Shown here in pieces: positions 11,858-23,477 of a stretch of DNA of 64,000 nt. A program made the position numbers and the translations under genes. The stretch's first letter is position 1; every line of letters begins with the position of its first letter. The DNA lies in the NCBI GenBank assembly GCA_019925795.1, contig CM034300.1:73511021-73575020 (forward strand). Direction: 5' to 3'. The notes under the pieces were generated by a model, which was not told where the DNA came from, did no database searches, and worked only from the letters and a program-made list of their open reading frames with translations. This DNA comes from Dendrobium chrysotoxum. Lineage: Eukaryota; Streptophyta; Magnoliopsida; Asparagales; Orchidaceae.

Positions 11858-14008
11858 AGGGTTTCACCCCTGGCGGCACCTATTTTCGGTCGCTGGTGTC
11901 CAGGTTGTGCCTTTCTTCTTTTTTCTTTGCTTCGCCTTGTCCTTGCTCTTGGTGTTCTGTCATTCTTTGTGATTGTCCACCTCCGGCTGATTTTCGGTTG
12001 GCATGGCGGTTAATCACGTGAAGGATCCTAGTTTCTTAGACCGTAACTCATCTTCTCGTTCTTTTCTTCAGGCGCTTTCTGGGGGTTCATCTCTGATGCT
12101 ATTTCCTGAGCTTAAAGCCGTTACTCACCATGGTTTACCTTCTCTTTGGGTTTCAGAGAGAGAGGTGCTCGCTTTGGTGGCGCCATTCGAGTTTTCCTTA
12201 CTTTGTTTCTTCCCTGCTCACCTGTCTGATGCAATTCGTAAATTTTTGTTTAATCTCAAACTGAATGGAATTTTTTCTGTTACGGTGCTTAATGCTAAGC
12301 ATGTGCTGATCAAATTGAGCAATGATTTAGATTATAGTCGGGTCTTCTCCCATCGCTCTTATTTTGTATTTAATTATTATATGAAGCTTACCAAATGGTC
12401 CCCATTCTTTGATGTTAATGTTGAATCTCCTATCATACCTATTTGGGTCTCTTTCCCTAACTTGCACACCGATTTCTTCTCTTCCCGTATTCTACATGGA
12501 TTGGGGTTGTTGCTTGGAAGACCGTTGAAAACGGACAATGCGACAGTTGTCTGATCCCGTCCGTTTGTTGCTCATGTCCTCGTGGAAATTGATATTACCA
12601 AACATTACCCAGACCGTATCTGGCTTGGCCCCAATAAGTTTGGATATGTCCAATTGGTTGAAATGGAGGATTTTCCCACATATTAATATTGTGGTCCTTG
12701 CAAGTCCATTGGTCGTTCGAATTTGGAATGTGATATTTTGCATTTTAAGAGTAAGGAGAAAACTAAGAATGCTTCCTATACTCTTGCCAATGTAGTTGAT
12801 GGTGGGTCACCAGTGGAGAATGTTTTGCTTGATGCTCAAATTCTCTCGGTTACAACTGGCAATGTTGGTGATGGTGTTGGTCTAGTTGTTGATCATCATC
12901 TAGATTTGGCTGATGTGTTTGTTCAAGATGATGGTGGTAATCTTCGTCCTATGGCTTCGGATTCTCTTGTTAACCCGTCTCCCATCCCTATAACCCCTCT
13001 CCCGGTTGTTAGGTACCCATTGGATTTGCCTCTTATTGATACGGAGAAGGTTGATAGTGTTATTGTAGAATTGGGTACTCCTGTGCATGAAGAGATTTAA
13101 GGTAATGTTAATTTGGAGGCTTTTTCTTTTGAGCCTCCTTTAGCTAATGCTAATGCGATTGTGACTGTGGAGAAGGATCAGTGCCTTATCAACAAGGCGT
13201 TGTTGGATGTATCATCTAATGAAACTAATGCTGCCTCTCGTTTGCTTAATTCTAATCCTACTCTGTTTTCTACTCCTATGCAACCGAATGGAGAACCATT
13301 TATTGAAGTTCCGATCTCCCTTATTTCCAATGAAGAATTGATAGTTCATTTGAAGGATAATTTGAAGGGTAGCTGCTTGGATCAAATTGATTGGTTGGAG
13401 GAGTCTGACTCCTCGTTTAGGGAAGCTTGTAGTGATCCTGGGGCTGATTTAAATGATATGTATGCTTTGGAGGTTGATTATCCTGTTGCTAAAGATTCCT
13501 CGCATGGGAGGGGTAAACGTGGTAGGAAGAAATCCAAATGGTAGTTTTTTTATCTCTATTGGGTTGGTTGCCAATGGTTTTTAGTTGGGGTTATTGGTTT
13601 GACTGAGGTTTTGGTTACTGTTGGGTCCTTGCTTTCCTAGTGGTTGTTTCTATTTTGGGTGTTAGTTGTTTGGTATGTATCTTGGACAATGATGAGGTTG
13701 CATTTGGCTTCCCCCGGTTGGTTGTGGCTCACTGGCAACCTTGGTGGTTCCTTTTGGGTGGACAGCATTGCCTTTCAGATTTTTGTATTGTTTCTTTTGT
13801 GTGGATGCTAGGTGGTCTTCTATGGCTATTACCTCCATTAGATGGCCCTTGCCTAGTTGCTAGGGGGTTGTTGTTTGTAGCCAGTTCCTGAGTCTATCTA
13901 GCTGGTTAATTTGCCCTTTCTTTGGTCTGGATCTTTCTCTGCCTTGTGTTGGTCTGTCGTTGTACTATCCCCTTTTTTTATTGAATAAAGTTTATTTTAT
14001 AAAAAAAA
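11858..14008 (+). mobile_element. L1-type LINE derivative with ORF1 only
   Basis: This 2151-bp retroelement sits in TPS2 intron 2. It starts AGGGTTTCACCCCTGG and ends in a run of eight A after AATAAAG. It is flanked by 15-base repeats, CGCACTCATACTTTT (11843-11857) and CTCACTCATTCTTTT (14009-14023), with two mismatches. The uninterrupted TPS1 intron has a single CTCACTCATTCTTC at 7420-7433, the empty site. The interior holds an ORF1-type gene but no endonuclease or reverse transcriptase. It is therefore non-autonomous, either internally deleted or an ORF1-only lineage mobilised by a full L1. Confidence 0.82.
12003..13544 (+). pseudogene. LINE ORF1 protein with DUF4283 domain, decayed
   Basis: The first open stretch (12003-12554, 183 residues) reads as a DUF4283 domain: it includes MKLTKWSPFFD and PIIPIWVSFPNL, hallmarks of plant L1 ORF1 proteins thought to bind nucleic acid. 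The frame then breaks. Homology resumes in another frame, with a zinc-knuckle remnant at 12690-12731 (Cys-x2-Cys-x9-Cys, where Arg replaces the expected His) just after an in-frame TAA. Further open blocks at 12723-13100 and 13113-13544 form an acidic to basic C-terminal tail ending in RGKRGRKKSKW. At least two frame breaks make it nonfunctional as it stands. Confidence 0.8.
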
Positions 14009-14023
14009 CTCACTCATTCTTTT
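14009..14023. repeat. 3' target-site duplication of the L1-type element
   Basis: CTCACTCATTCTTTT, matching 11843-11857 at 13 of 15 positions. Confidence 0.8.
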
Positions 14024-15852
14024 ATGTTTTCATGTAATCATTTAGTCAGGTGAAATGTAAGTTGTCAGGAGCCAAAACATTATTGTTTTAAATTGGTACC
14101 AGGTGACTAAAAATCAATTGGTCATGGTTTCCTACACAGTATACGTGTGGGGTTATATGGTTGTTTTTTTAACTCAAGTCTTATGTCTTTTAGATTTTGT
14201 TTTTACATTTTTACTTTAAAGATGATGGTGATATATGGCACATATATAAAAATTGACCCTAATTTGATCAATATATGGTTTAATTTTCTCGTAAATTATT
14301 TGAATTTAATTAATTTTCTTCAAAATACTAACAAAATAATTATGCATAAAATTTGTACTTTTATATAGATTTATTGGTTAAAAGCTACAGAGATGAGAAG
14401 CGGTGCTTCAAGCCTTGTGTTTTTCATGATATCAAAGGACCTTTAAGCCACTATAAAGCTTCATTTCTTTCTATGGATGGAGAAGATGAAATAGATGAAG
14501 CAAAGGAATTTGCTCTGAAACATCTAAATGATTGTATGAGATTAAATTCTTCAACAAATCCAGTGCTTGCAAAGCACATAGCCCTAGCCTTGGAGCTTCC
14601 TTTGCACCATAGAAGTCAGAAGCTTCAGGCTCCAATGTTCATCGAGCATGCTCGCAACATGAAAGAGCTTGATGTGGAATGAATCTTGCTTGAATTTGCT
14701 CAATTGGACTTCAACATGACCCAAAGCATCTACATCAGGAACTTATGGAAATTACATGGTACATATTGTTAGAGATCATAAAAAATTACATTTTTATTTG
14801 ACTGAATGAGGATAAATAATTCACAAGCATATATTTATATATTGTTATAATGTTTTAGGTGGTGGACAAAAATAAGTAATCTAGCTGGTGGTGAGTTAAG
14901 TTTTGTAAGGGAATGGCCTGTGGAGAGCTACTTCTTAGTAGTAGGTGTGGCTATGGAACCTCATTTTTCAACATGCATAAAAGAATTTGCTAAAGCGATA
15001 TGCTTCATAAATGTAGTAGATGATATCTATGACATCTATGGTTCATTGGATGAGCTACAGCCCTTTACTGATGCTGTTAAGAGGTAAATAATAAAAAAAA
15101 TTCTAAATTGCAAGCAATTTTTCTACGTTCATTGTTTACTGAATAATCTATGTTTAATTTAATTTATTGATCTAATTATTTATGTCATAAGTGCAACAAC
15201 AACAATAACAACAAGCATTTATTCAACACTACATAATCATTTTTATCCATTATGCCCTATTAAGAGTCAAATTCTCATTTAAATCTAATAAAAAAATTAT
15301 TTTAAATACTTTCGAATCAAGTCATGACATGAATCCTTCTTTTCCATACTCGTAAGAAAAAAGAACCAGAATGAGCTCTCGTGACATAATGTTTTTGTGC
15401 ATTTTCTTGAGTAAATGAAGAAATATCACACAAACAAAACATGATAGAAAAACAAATATACATATTGGTTTTAATACATCTTCAATTGATTACCTAGGTG
15501 GGACTCTGCTACAAGAAAATCACTTCCTGCATACATGAATATATGCCTTTCAAAATTATTCAACATAGTGAATAGCTTAGCATGCAAAATCATGGAAGAG
15601 AAGGGGTTGGATATTCTCTCATATCTTAAAGAGAAGTAAAGTTACTGCAACTTTTCAAAAGACCCAAAAAAAAATTCTAGTTTTAATGTTGTCTAAAATG
15701 GTTGAAATATTTTATTTTATTTCAGTGGTAAGATTTATGCAAAGCATATATGGTGGAGGCAAGATGGTATTACATTGGATATAGCCCTACATTTGAAAAA
15801 TATTTAGATAATGCATGGATTTCAGTTTCAACCCCTTAAGTCTTGGTTATGG

Positions 15853-16850
15853 ACATTCAAAGACTAATCCTACTTCAACCACCACAAGCAATGAGTACCT
15901 GATCTACCTATAAGTATTGAGAGCAACTTGAGATTCTGAAAATTTAGAGAGAAGAGTTCATGCATAGCCTCGACTGCTAAGTTGATCTCTTCACCGCATA
16001 AAAGAGAATATAAGTCATCCAAGCTTATTGTTGATAAATTAGTGTAAATTATAGTTTTGAAGACAAGATATGAAGATGCCTATGTCCACGGGAGGGGATG
16101 ATTTCACTTTGTGGTGAAACGAACAAGATTACAATTAGCTCTCTCTTCTGTGCATTACAACTATCCTTACACCACTATTTATATAATTAAAATAAAGCTA
16201 TAAAGAGAACTTTAATTAATGGTATAATATGGCAAAATCTAATCATGCAAATTAAATCTTCCAATCATGCTAATTAAATATTCCAATTTATGCAATAATC
16301 AGATCCTCTAATTAATGCATTAATTAGCCAAACAAAACTTTTCTAATCAATACTGAATTTGATATAGAAAGGTTTCTATAACACATAATACATAGCATCT
16401 AACGTTTATGAATAGAGAAGCTTGTTACAGGTGGAAGGTAGAGATAAGTAGTTATAGGAGTCAGATAGAGTACTGGGAGAGTGGAGCTACAATTTTCTGC
16501 TTACAGAAAGTGACTTGTGATCATTAGAGTTAATGAAAATTAGATTACCTTTATCAAGTTTGTTAGCCAATTACATCATGCTACATAATAAATGAGAAAA
16601 ATAACCCCTCTCATTACTATTATTTTAGTTAGGCTAATTACCATTTAATTATTGGAGGATTTAATCATATATAGGAAAATAATAGCCAAATATTTTTAGG
16701 CAATAAGTGGCTAGATTTAAAGACAGACATTTATCTAATATCTCAAATAACCATTTAAAATTTTTAAAATATAAAATTAGAACTAATTAAAGTTTTAAAA
16801 AATTAATAAACGTTAATACAATTATTTAGACAAATACCTACTTAAAATCA
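15853..16850. other. Non-genic spacer with a copia gag remnant
   Basis: TPS2 homology stops at about 15852. Bases 15950-16050 resemble 41880-41970, part of a minus-strand copia gag region, so a degraded copia fragment may have replaced the end of TPS2. The rest is AT-rich with no recognisable feature. Homology to the TPS1 upstream flank resumes at about 16850. Confidence 0.45.
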
Positions 16851-17137
16851 AGCATTAAGATGAAGCGGGCCAGCCCGAACTGTGCATGAAAAGCATGCTC
16901 TCCACATTCAGGAAAAGACAAATTAACTTTCTTTCAGCAAAACAAATTTTAAATCTTAGGCTTCATTTGGGATAGCTTTTATTTTTGCTTTTTAAAGTAA
17001 CTTTATAATATAAAAAATTTTTAGACTAAAAATTCTTATATTAAAAAGTTGTTTTAGAAAGCAATAATAAAGCTGTAACAAACCAAACATTAATATGTAA
17101 TTACGGCATTAAGTAAATAGGTAACAAGCAATTGACT

Positions 17138-17146
17138 TATAAAGTA
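17138..17146 (+). promoter_or_regulatory. Probable TATA box of TPS3
   Basis: TATAAAGTA lies about 104 bases before the TPS3 ATG, the same place as the TPS1 TATA box. Confidence 0.55.
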
Positions 17147-18394
17147 TCTGAAACAAGAACTACTTCAGGGCAGGGGATTCAAACTAGCTTGTGTTTGGAT
17201 TCCTTACTGATTCCCCCCTCTATGTTTCTTCAATAGAAAGAATGAATTGCCTCCATTCTTTTCCAAATCTCCATCTTTCTACTGATTTTGTACATGATTA
17301 TAGTTTCTTCCTTCCATTAAAAATATAGCACAACACTCAGCCTTTCTCATCAACTCCATACCATCACCTTCGCAAGAAGTGTTACTCTGTTGCTTCGAAC
17401 TCTTCCACTTCCCTTCGAAGAACAACAAATTATCAGCCGAGCTCATGGGATGACAGTCAAATACAATCTCTGAATACTACTTCTTTCACTGTAATATACA
17501 TTAATATTATTCATATCTCTTTTTGTTCTTGTTTTATTTTACTCATTGAATTATTTTTATTATATATCAAATGTTTTTACACAGGGAGATGTGCATGAAA
17601 AGAGAAGGGAGAAGCTGAAGAAGGATGTGAAGCTTCTTATTAAGGTGAAGAATTTTGCTGATCAGCTGGAGCTTTTTGATTCACTTCAAAAGCTTGGGGT
17701 TGCTTATCACTTTGAAGAGGAGATCAAATATTTGTTAAATTTGACGAAATGTTCAGAAGAGAAGTTAAGAATGGAATTCAATGAGGACATTCATGTCATG
17801 GCCTTGTATTTTAGGCTTTTAAGGGAGCATGGCTTTGAGGTCTCCAAAGGTAATCAACTATACTAAACAAAATTAATTTTCAAACATTTATTCGATATCA
17901 ACTGCTACTTGCAAAAACATCTCTACATATCATAACGAAAAAATAATAATAAAACCATCCCGGTACCCTGATACTTTTTGTATTAGAAGTCGGTTAATTT
18001 TGTTACACATATTTATAAAATCAAATGGTAACTCGCTCTTAAAGATATTTTTTATAGAAATTTTATGTTGTCTTCTTGTAGGCATTAAAAAAATAGCATA
18101 TTTACATAAATATCCTTTAAAACTATGATATTTACATATCTAGCACTCAAAATTTTATATCTACTTAGATAAAACTCAATTACGTAAATAATATTAAAAT
18201 AAACCTTTCTCACCCTCCCCTTTAACTCTCCTCTTCACAAGGCCATTACAACGACAACAAACTCCTCGCCTAACTCACAAGTGGGTAGCCCATAGATGTC
18301 CTTCATTCACTGGTTGTTGGAACTTCCTCTCCTTCTGGCTCAAGTTTCCCGCCACTTCATCGAGGGGAATTCAAATACCGCTGGTCCCGTTGAT

Positions 18395-18546
18395 GAGAAA
18401 TTATTGCATGCGGTCATCAGATCATTCGGAAGTCAATCAAGATGTGCCACGTTATCCAATACATAGCGGTACATATTAAATTGGTGATGTGGCACGTCCT
18501 CATTGACCTACGGGTGACATCCGATGACCACACGTAATAATTTCTT
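18395..18546. mobile_element. Mutator-type MITE in TPS3 intron 2
   Basis: This 152-bp element is almost entirely two inverted arms of about 57 bases starting GAGAAATTATTGCATG and, on the other strand, AAGAAATTATTACGTG. It is flanked by imperfect 9-base repeats CCCGTTGAT (18386-18394) and CCCATTAAT (18547-18555). Nine-base duplications and long arms are typical of Mutator-like MITEs. Confidence 0.72.
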
Positions 18547-18552
18547 CCCATT

Positions 18553-18567
18553 AATACCCTGACTTAT
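18553..18567. repeat. 5' target-site duplication of the RTE LINE
   Basis: AATACCCTGACTTAT, identical to 19731-19745. The first bases overlap the 3' flank repeat of the neighbouring MITE. Confidence 0.93.
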
Positions 18568-19730
18568 GCCGGGTAGGTCTACTATGGAAGCCATACATTT
18601 ATTAAGAGGTTTGATGGAGAAATATAGAGAGAATAAGGAGGATTTACATATGATATTTATTGATTTAGAAAAAGCATATGATAAAGTTCCAAGAGAAGTG
18701 CTATGGAGAGTTCTTGAAAAGAAAGAAGTTAATAACGCTTATATTCAAATCATTAAATATATGTATGCAGGAGCTATTACTTGTGTTCAAACACAAGGTG
18801 GTTTGACCAAGTATTTTCCTATTTCGGTTGGATTACACCAAGGATCAGCCTTAAGCCCATATCTTTTTGCTTTAGTCATCGATGTTCTCACTAGACATTT
18901 GCAAGAGGATGTACCTTGGTGTATGCTTTTTGCTGATGATATTCTTCTTGTTGATAAGACTAGAGATGGAGTTGAAGGTAAACTAGAATTGTGGAGGTCA
19001 ACCTTAGAGTCTAAAGGTTTTCGCTTGAGTAGATCTAAAACGGAATATATGGAGTGTAATTTTAGTAATAATAGACCTAGTGAGGGCATTGTGACTTTGG
19101 CCGATCAAGTCATTAATAAGAGTACATGTTTTAGATATCTTGGATCTATTGTTCAGAGTGATGGTGATATAGATGGGGATATTATCAGCAGAATCCAAGT
19201 TGGATGGTTGAAGTGGAGGAATGCATCGGGCTTATTGTGTGATAGAAAAGTACCCCTCAAACTTAAGGGAAAATTCTATAAGATGGTGGTGAGACCTGCA
19301 ATGCTTTATGGTGCTGAATGTTGGCCATTAAAAGAGAAGCATAATTCTAAGTTAAGTGTTGCAGAGATGAGGATGCTCAGGTGGATGAGTGGCTTTACCC
19401 TTAGAGATAGGATACGAAATGAGCATATTCGTGAAAAGGTTGGAGTAGCTCCAGTGGAAGATAAGATTAGAGAGAGTCGCCTTAGATGGTTTGGTCACGT
19501 AAAACGGCGGCCTCCCGATGACCCGGTTAGGAAAGTAGAGGTCTTAGATTTGACTTATGTTAAGAAAGGTAGAGGTAGACCTAAAAAGACTTGGTTAGAA
19601 AATATTAGAAATGATCTTTCTTTATTAGATTTAAACGAGAATTTGACTTTTAATAGAACACAATGGAGAAAAAGGATTCATGTAGCCGACCCCACGTAGT
19701 GGGATAAAGGCTTGATGTTGTTGTTGTTGT
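18568..19730 (+). mobile_element. 5'-truncated RTE-clade LINE
   Basis: A 1163-bp non-LTR retrotransposon in TPS3 intron 2, flanked by perfect 15-base target duplications. The open frame (18566-19699, 377 residues) covers most of the reverse transcriptase and the C-terminus. Visible RT signatures are [29 protein letters not shown] and the catalytic FADD, followed by a C-terminal [11 protein letters not shown] region. The 3' end is CCCCACGTAGTGGGATAAAG followed by (TTG)n, the RTE hallmark. The endonuclease is missing. The ATG that opens the frame is made of AT from the target duplication plus the first G of the element. The lack of stops and the perfect duplications imply a young insertion. Confidence 0.95.
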
Positions 19731-19745
19731 AATACCCTGACTTAT
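19731..19745. repeat. 3' target-site duplication of the RTE LINE
   Basis: AATACCCTGACTTAT, identical to 18553-18567. Confidence 0.93.
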
Positions 19746-20096
19746 TCACACATAACTTTATATAAATTATTCATACCTAATAATTCAGCCAGGAAGCAAA
19801 ACAATATTGTTTTAATCAATCAAGTGTAGTATTTGAAAATAAGTTTGATAGAAGCTGCACACACAACTGAGAGAAGGATCACTATTATCGAGAGCCCATC
19901 ATTAGCCAAAAATAAAGAATATATTTTCCATATCCCATAAAAATCCAAAACACACCCTAAAGAAGCCACATCAAAGGGCCCAGATGTCTTCTCAATTTTT
20001 GTTTTTATTTGTTATTATTGTGCAAAAACTTTGTAAGGACGATCAACTTGCAAATTAAATATGGCTTAATTTTCCTTTAAATTTTGTGCCTTGGCA

Positions 20097-20944
20097 ATGG
20101 CTGCAAATGAACCGCCGAGCCAACTTTTAGCATGTTTGAGCTCAAGCTCGTTACTAGAACCCCGCTCGAGCTTGGCTCGATAAGAATCAAGCTTTTAGAA
20201 CCTCTCTTTGAGCTCGGGTTCGTTTAGAAAGGTCCTGCTCAAGCTCTGCTCGTGTTCAAGTTTGAGCTCGATTATTTCTGACTTATCGAGCCTCATTCAA
20301 TGAGACGGTCGTTTGGCTCATTTAGTGCAAAATAAATACTAAAAATTACATATACCAATACTTAATTTCATGCCCGTTGCCTATAGCCCACGGTACAACA
20401 ACCCTTGTCCCACATATCTTTTGTTTTATAGAGCAAAAGCAAACAAATCCACGTGGTGTGGGACTATGACCTGTTGTTGTTGTTGTTGTTTTCTTTTTTT
20501 TGGTTTTTGAGCGGGGGCACTGGGCGGGGTTTGTAGAGAGAGAAGCGGGCGGGAGAGCTGAAACGGAGGAGAGAGAGAGGCGGGCGGGTCCGACGGGAAA
20601 TTTAGAAAATGGATTTTTTTATTTGTTAAATAATTTGTTAATTTTTATATATTTTTTAATTTTTTAGTTATATAAATTGTTAATTTATTTATATTTTTTT
20701 AATCTGAGCTTCTTAGTTGAAATCTAATCAAGCTTTTTAACGAGCTTGTTCATGGGTTCTAAACGATACTGTTTGTGAACATAAACAAGCTGAATGTCAA
20801 GTTGTTCAAGTTCGTTTATTTAGCTATCAAGTATTTATCAAAAGTATTCAAGCTCGTTCATTTACTTTATCAAACGAACATAAAAGAGCTCTTATCAAGC
20901 CGAGCCACGAGTAGTTGTCGAACGCTCGGTTCATTTGCAGCCCT
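20097..20944. mobile_element. hAT-like nonautonomous element in TPS3 intron 2
   Basis: The ends are inverted copies of GGCTGCAAATGAACCG (from 20099; complement ending at about 20943), a sequence typical of hAT-type termini. Candidate 8-base target duplications CCTTGGCA (20089-20096) and ACTTTGCA (20945-20952) match at 6 of 8. The interior is rich in GAGCTCG-type motifs near both ends. A GC-rich GGGCGGG/GAGAGA stretch lies at 20510-20600. No transposase was seen. Confidence 0.65.
20400..20490 (+). mobile_element. Possible SINE or RTE tail nested in the hAT-like element
   Basis: CCACGTGGTGTGGGACTATG followed by (TTG)n near 20450-20490 resembles the 3' end of the RTE LINE at 19690-19730. It may be a SINE that shares an RTE tail, or a very short RTE fragment. 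No promoter boxes or target duplications were resolved. Confidence 0.35.
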
Positions 20945-23477
20945 ACTTTGCATGATTGTATTTGCCTTTATTTTTCTTATAAATACTAATTTGTTAATTA
21001 TGCATAAAATTTTGTACTAGATTTATTGGTTAAAAGCTACAAAGATGAGAATGGGTGCTTCAAGCCTTTTGTATTCCATAATATCAAAGGAATATTAAGC
21101 CTCTATGAGGCTTCATTTCTTGCTATGGATGGAGAAGATGAAATAGATGATGCTAAGGAATTTGCTCTGAAACATCTCAATGATTTTATGAGATCGAATT
21201 TGTCAGCAAATCCATTACTAGCACAACATATAGCCATAGCCTTGGAGCTTCCTTTGCATCATAGAATTCTAAAGGTTCAAGCTCGAATGTTCATCAAGCA
21301 CTCTCATCACATCAAAGAGATTAATGTGGACTCAATTGTACTCGAATTGGGTCAATTGGACTTCAACATGACTCAAAACATCTACAAGAGGGAGCTCAAG
21401 GAGATTTTGATGTACGTATTGTTAGAAATAGTAGAAGACTAGCTAAATTTTTGTTTGCCTGAATTATAATATTGGTACAAATATATTTATAAAGGCAAAA
21501 CAAAAGTGCAATATATATAAAATATAATAAAGGAGAATATTTCCAATAATGATTATATATTAAATTATTAATTGCAATATATTATATCATATTGGAAATC
21601 ATAAAAGGCTAATCATAATTTGCTTAATTTAATTATGATGCTAGTACAAACATATCGATATAGAAGCAATGCAAGAGAGTAATGAAGAAATAATAATAAA
21701 CAATAATTTTCTTTAATAATAGAAATATTATAATAATAACTATTATTCTATTATATATTTCTACTATAGATTCAAGTCATATTTGATAAAATTAATATGA
21801 CAAATAACTATCACAAATATAGCTTATTGTTCTTCTTTTTTTTTTAATGAGAAATTAAGCTTTATATTTTCGAAGACCATTAATATTTTGAGAAGCACAT
21901 ATTAATATGTTGTTATAATGTTTTAGGTGGTGGACAAAAATAAGTAATATATTCGGTGGTAAGTTAACTTTTGCAAGAGACTGGCCAGTAGAGAGCTACC
22001 TCCTTGCTGTTAGTATGGCTATCGAACCTCAATTCTCAACATGTAGAAAGGAACTTGCTAAAGCAATATGCTTTGTAAACGTTATAGATGATATCTATGA
22101 CATATATGGTTTGTTGGACGAGCTTCAGCTCTTTACTGATGTTGTTGATAGGTACAAAATTAAGAAAATTTTTGAATTGCAAGCAGTTTGTGTGTAAGTT
22201 ATTTAATGACTAATTAATGGTTTAATACATCTTCAATTGATTACATAGGTGGGACTTTGCTACAAGCAAATCACTTCCTGAATACATGAAGATATGCCTT
22301 TCAGAATTGTTCAACACAGTGAATAGCTTAGCATGCAAAATCATGGAAGAGAAGGGGTTGGATATTCTCCCATATCTTAAAAGAGCGGTAAAGTAACTAC
22401 AACTTTTCAATAGACCCAAAAAAAAAATTTCTAGTTATAATGTTGTCTAAAATGCCTGAAAAAATGCTATTTTATTTCAGTGGTTAGATTTATGCAAAGC
22501 ATATATGGTGGAGGCAAGATGGTATTACATTGGATATAGTCCTACATTTGAAGAATATTTAGATAATGCATGGATTTCAGTTTCAGCCCCTTTAGTCTCG
22601 GTTATGGCACTTTGTCTGAGTGAGAACTTAACAAATTTTTCAATCGAAAGCTTCGACTTCTATCCAAGCATCATCAGCCAATCATCTATTATTTTTCGGC
22701 TTTACAATGATTTAGGAACATCAAAGGTAATTACACTTAAAAATGAAAAAAAAAATTCAATAAGCATATGTTACTTGATGCAGCTAATTTTATTACACAT
22801 ATTCTTAATTTCATGGGTCAAGTGTTATCCATTAATACATCTAAATTATTTGACAAAATAATTAAATTTAAAAGATAAATATGGCTAAATAATCAAACAT
22901 TCACACACATAATATAGCTAAACTATTTGTTTAATAGTTTAGTTATATTATCTAAAAATGTACATAGTTGTATTTGGCTTCAAAATTTAGTTGTATTGAG
23001 AGATATTGCATGATACATTAAATCAATAGTACATATATTAAAGTTAGTCTCATTCAAATATAAAATATATTAGGATAATTTTTCTTTCATGATTTAAATA
23101 AATAATTTATTAAATGTTTAATGAATAATGATGAACAAAAATCTATTTTTGCATGCATGTAGGGTGAGCTACAAAGGGGAGATGTTTCAAAATCCATCCA
23201 ATGTTACATGAAAGAGTAACATGTTTCAGAATTGGAGGCACAAGAGTTTATAAGGAATATTATAAATAAATACTGGAAAGAATTGAATAGAGAATGGATA
23301 AAAGGCTTAAGATATGAAGAAACATTCAAAATGGTTGCAATAAACTTGCCACGAGCTGCGCACCTTTTTTATCTACAGTCAAACGGTGGGAATATGGGTG
23401 AGCTTAACACAGAGAAAATGAAGGACAATGTCATCTCACTTCTCCTTGAACCCATTACATTCAACGAAGGTGATTAA

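Larger units (their letters stand above)
11384..15852 (+). pseudogene. Terpene synthase pseudogene TPS2, both ends missing
   Basis: This TPS1 paralog begins in the middle of intron 2, so exons 1-2 are absent. Remaining pieces are exon 3 (14369-14758), exon 4 (14859-15083, with DDIYD intact), exon 5 (15498-15635) and part of exon 6 (15726-15852). Lesions: a TGA near 14680 where TPS1 has Asp-Pro; a one-base deletion near the end of exon 3; a one-base deletion at the exon 5 donor; TAA as the second codon of exon 6; and loss of everything after about 15852, including the NDxxTxxxE site. Intron 2 carries the shared MITE and a 2.15-kb L1-type insertion. Exon 4 has REW in place of RDR, as in TPS1. 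It cannot encode a synthase. Confidence 0.92.
17242..23477 (+). pseudogene. Terpene synthase pseudogene TPS3, two nonsense codons
   Basis: All seven exons are present: 17242-17490, 17585-17849, 21021-21411, 21927-22151, 22249-22387, 22481-22726 and 23163-23477. Exons 1-6 have exactly the TPS1 lengths (249, 265, 391, 225, 139 and 246), and all splice signals are GT-AG. Two codons break it: codon 29 in the leader is TAG (17326-17328; CAG in TPS1), and a TAA at 23217-23219 in exon 7 removes the last 86 residues. No ATG follows the first stop within exon 1. DDIYD and NDLGTSKGE are intact, and the motif before DDIYD is RDW. Intron 2 is 3.17 kb, swollen by three insertions. The lack of other damage implies recent loss of function, or an assembly or allelic error worth checking. 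Confidence 0.9.

Noticed and set aside
13640..13891. Open frame of 83 residues rich in Trp and Leu
   Set aside because: It lies in the 3' untranslated part of the L1-type element after its ORF1.
14353..14682. 109-residue frame that looks like a small TPS-like gene
   Set aside because: It is exon 3 of pseudogene TPS2 extended into the intron at its start and cut by a nonsense codon.
18787..19198. Minus-strand frames of 100 and 64 residues
   Set aside because: Antisense shadows of the RTE reverse transcriptase.
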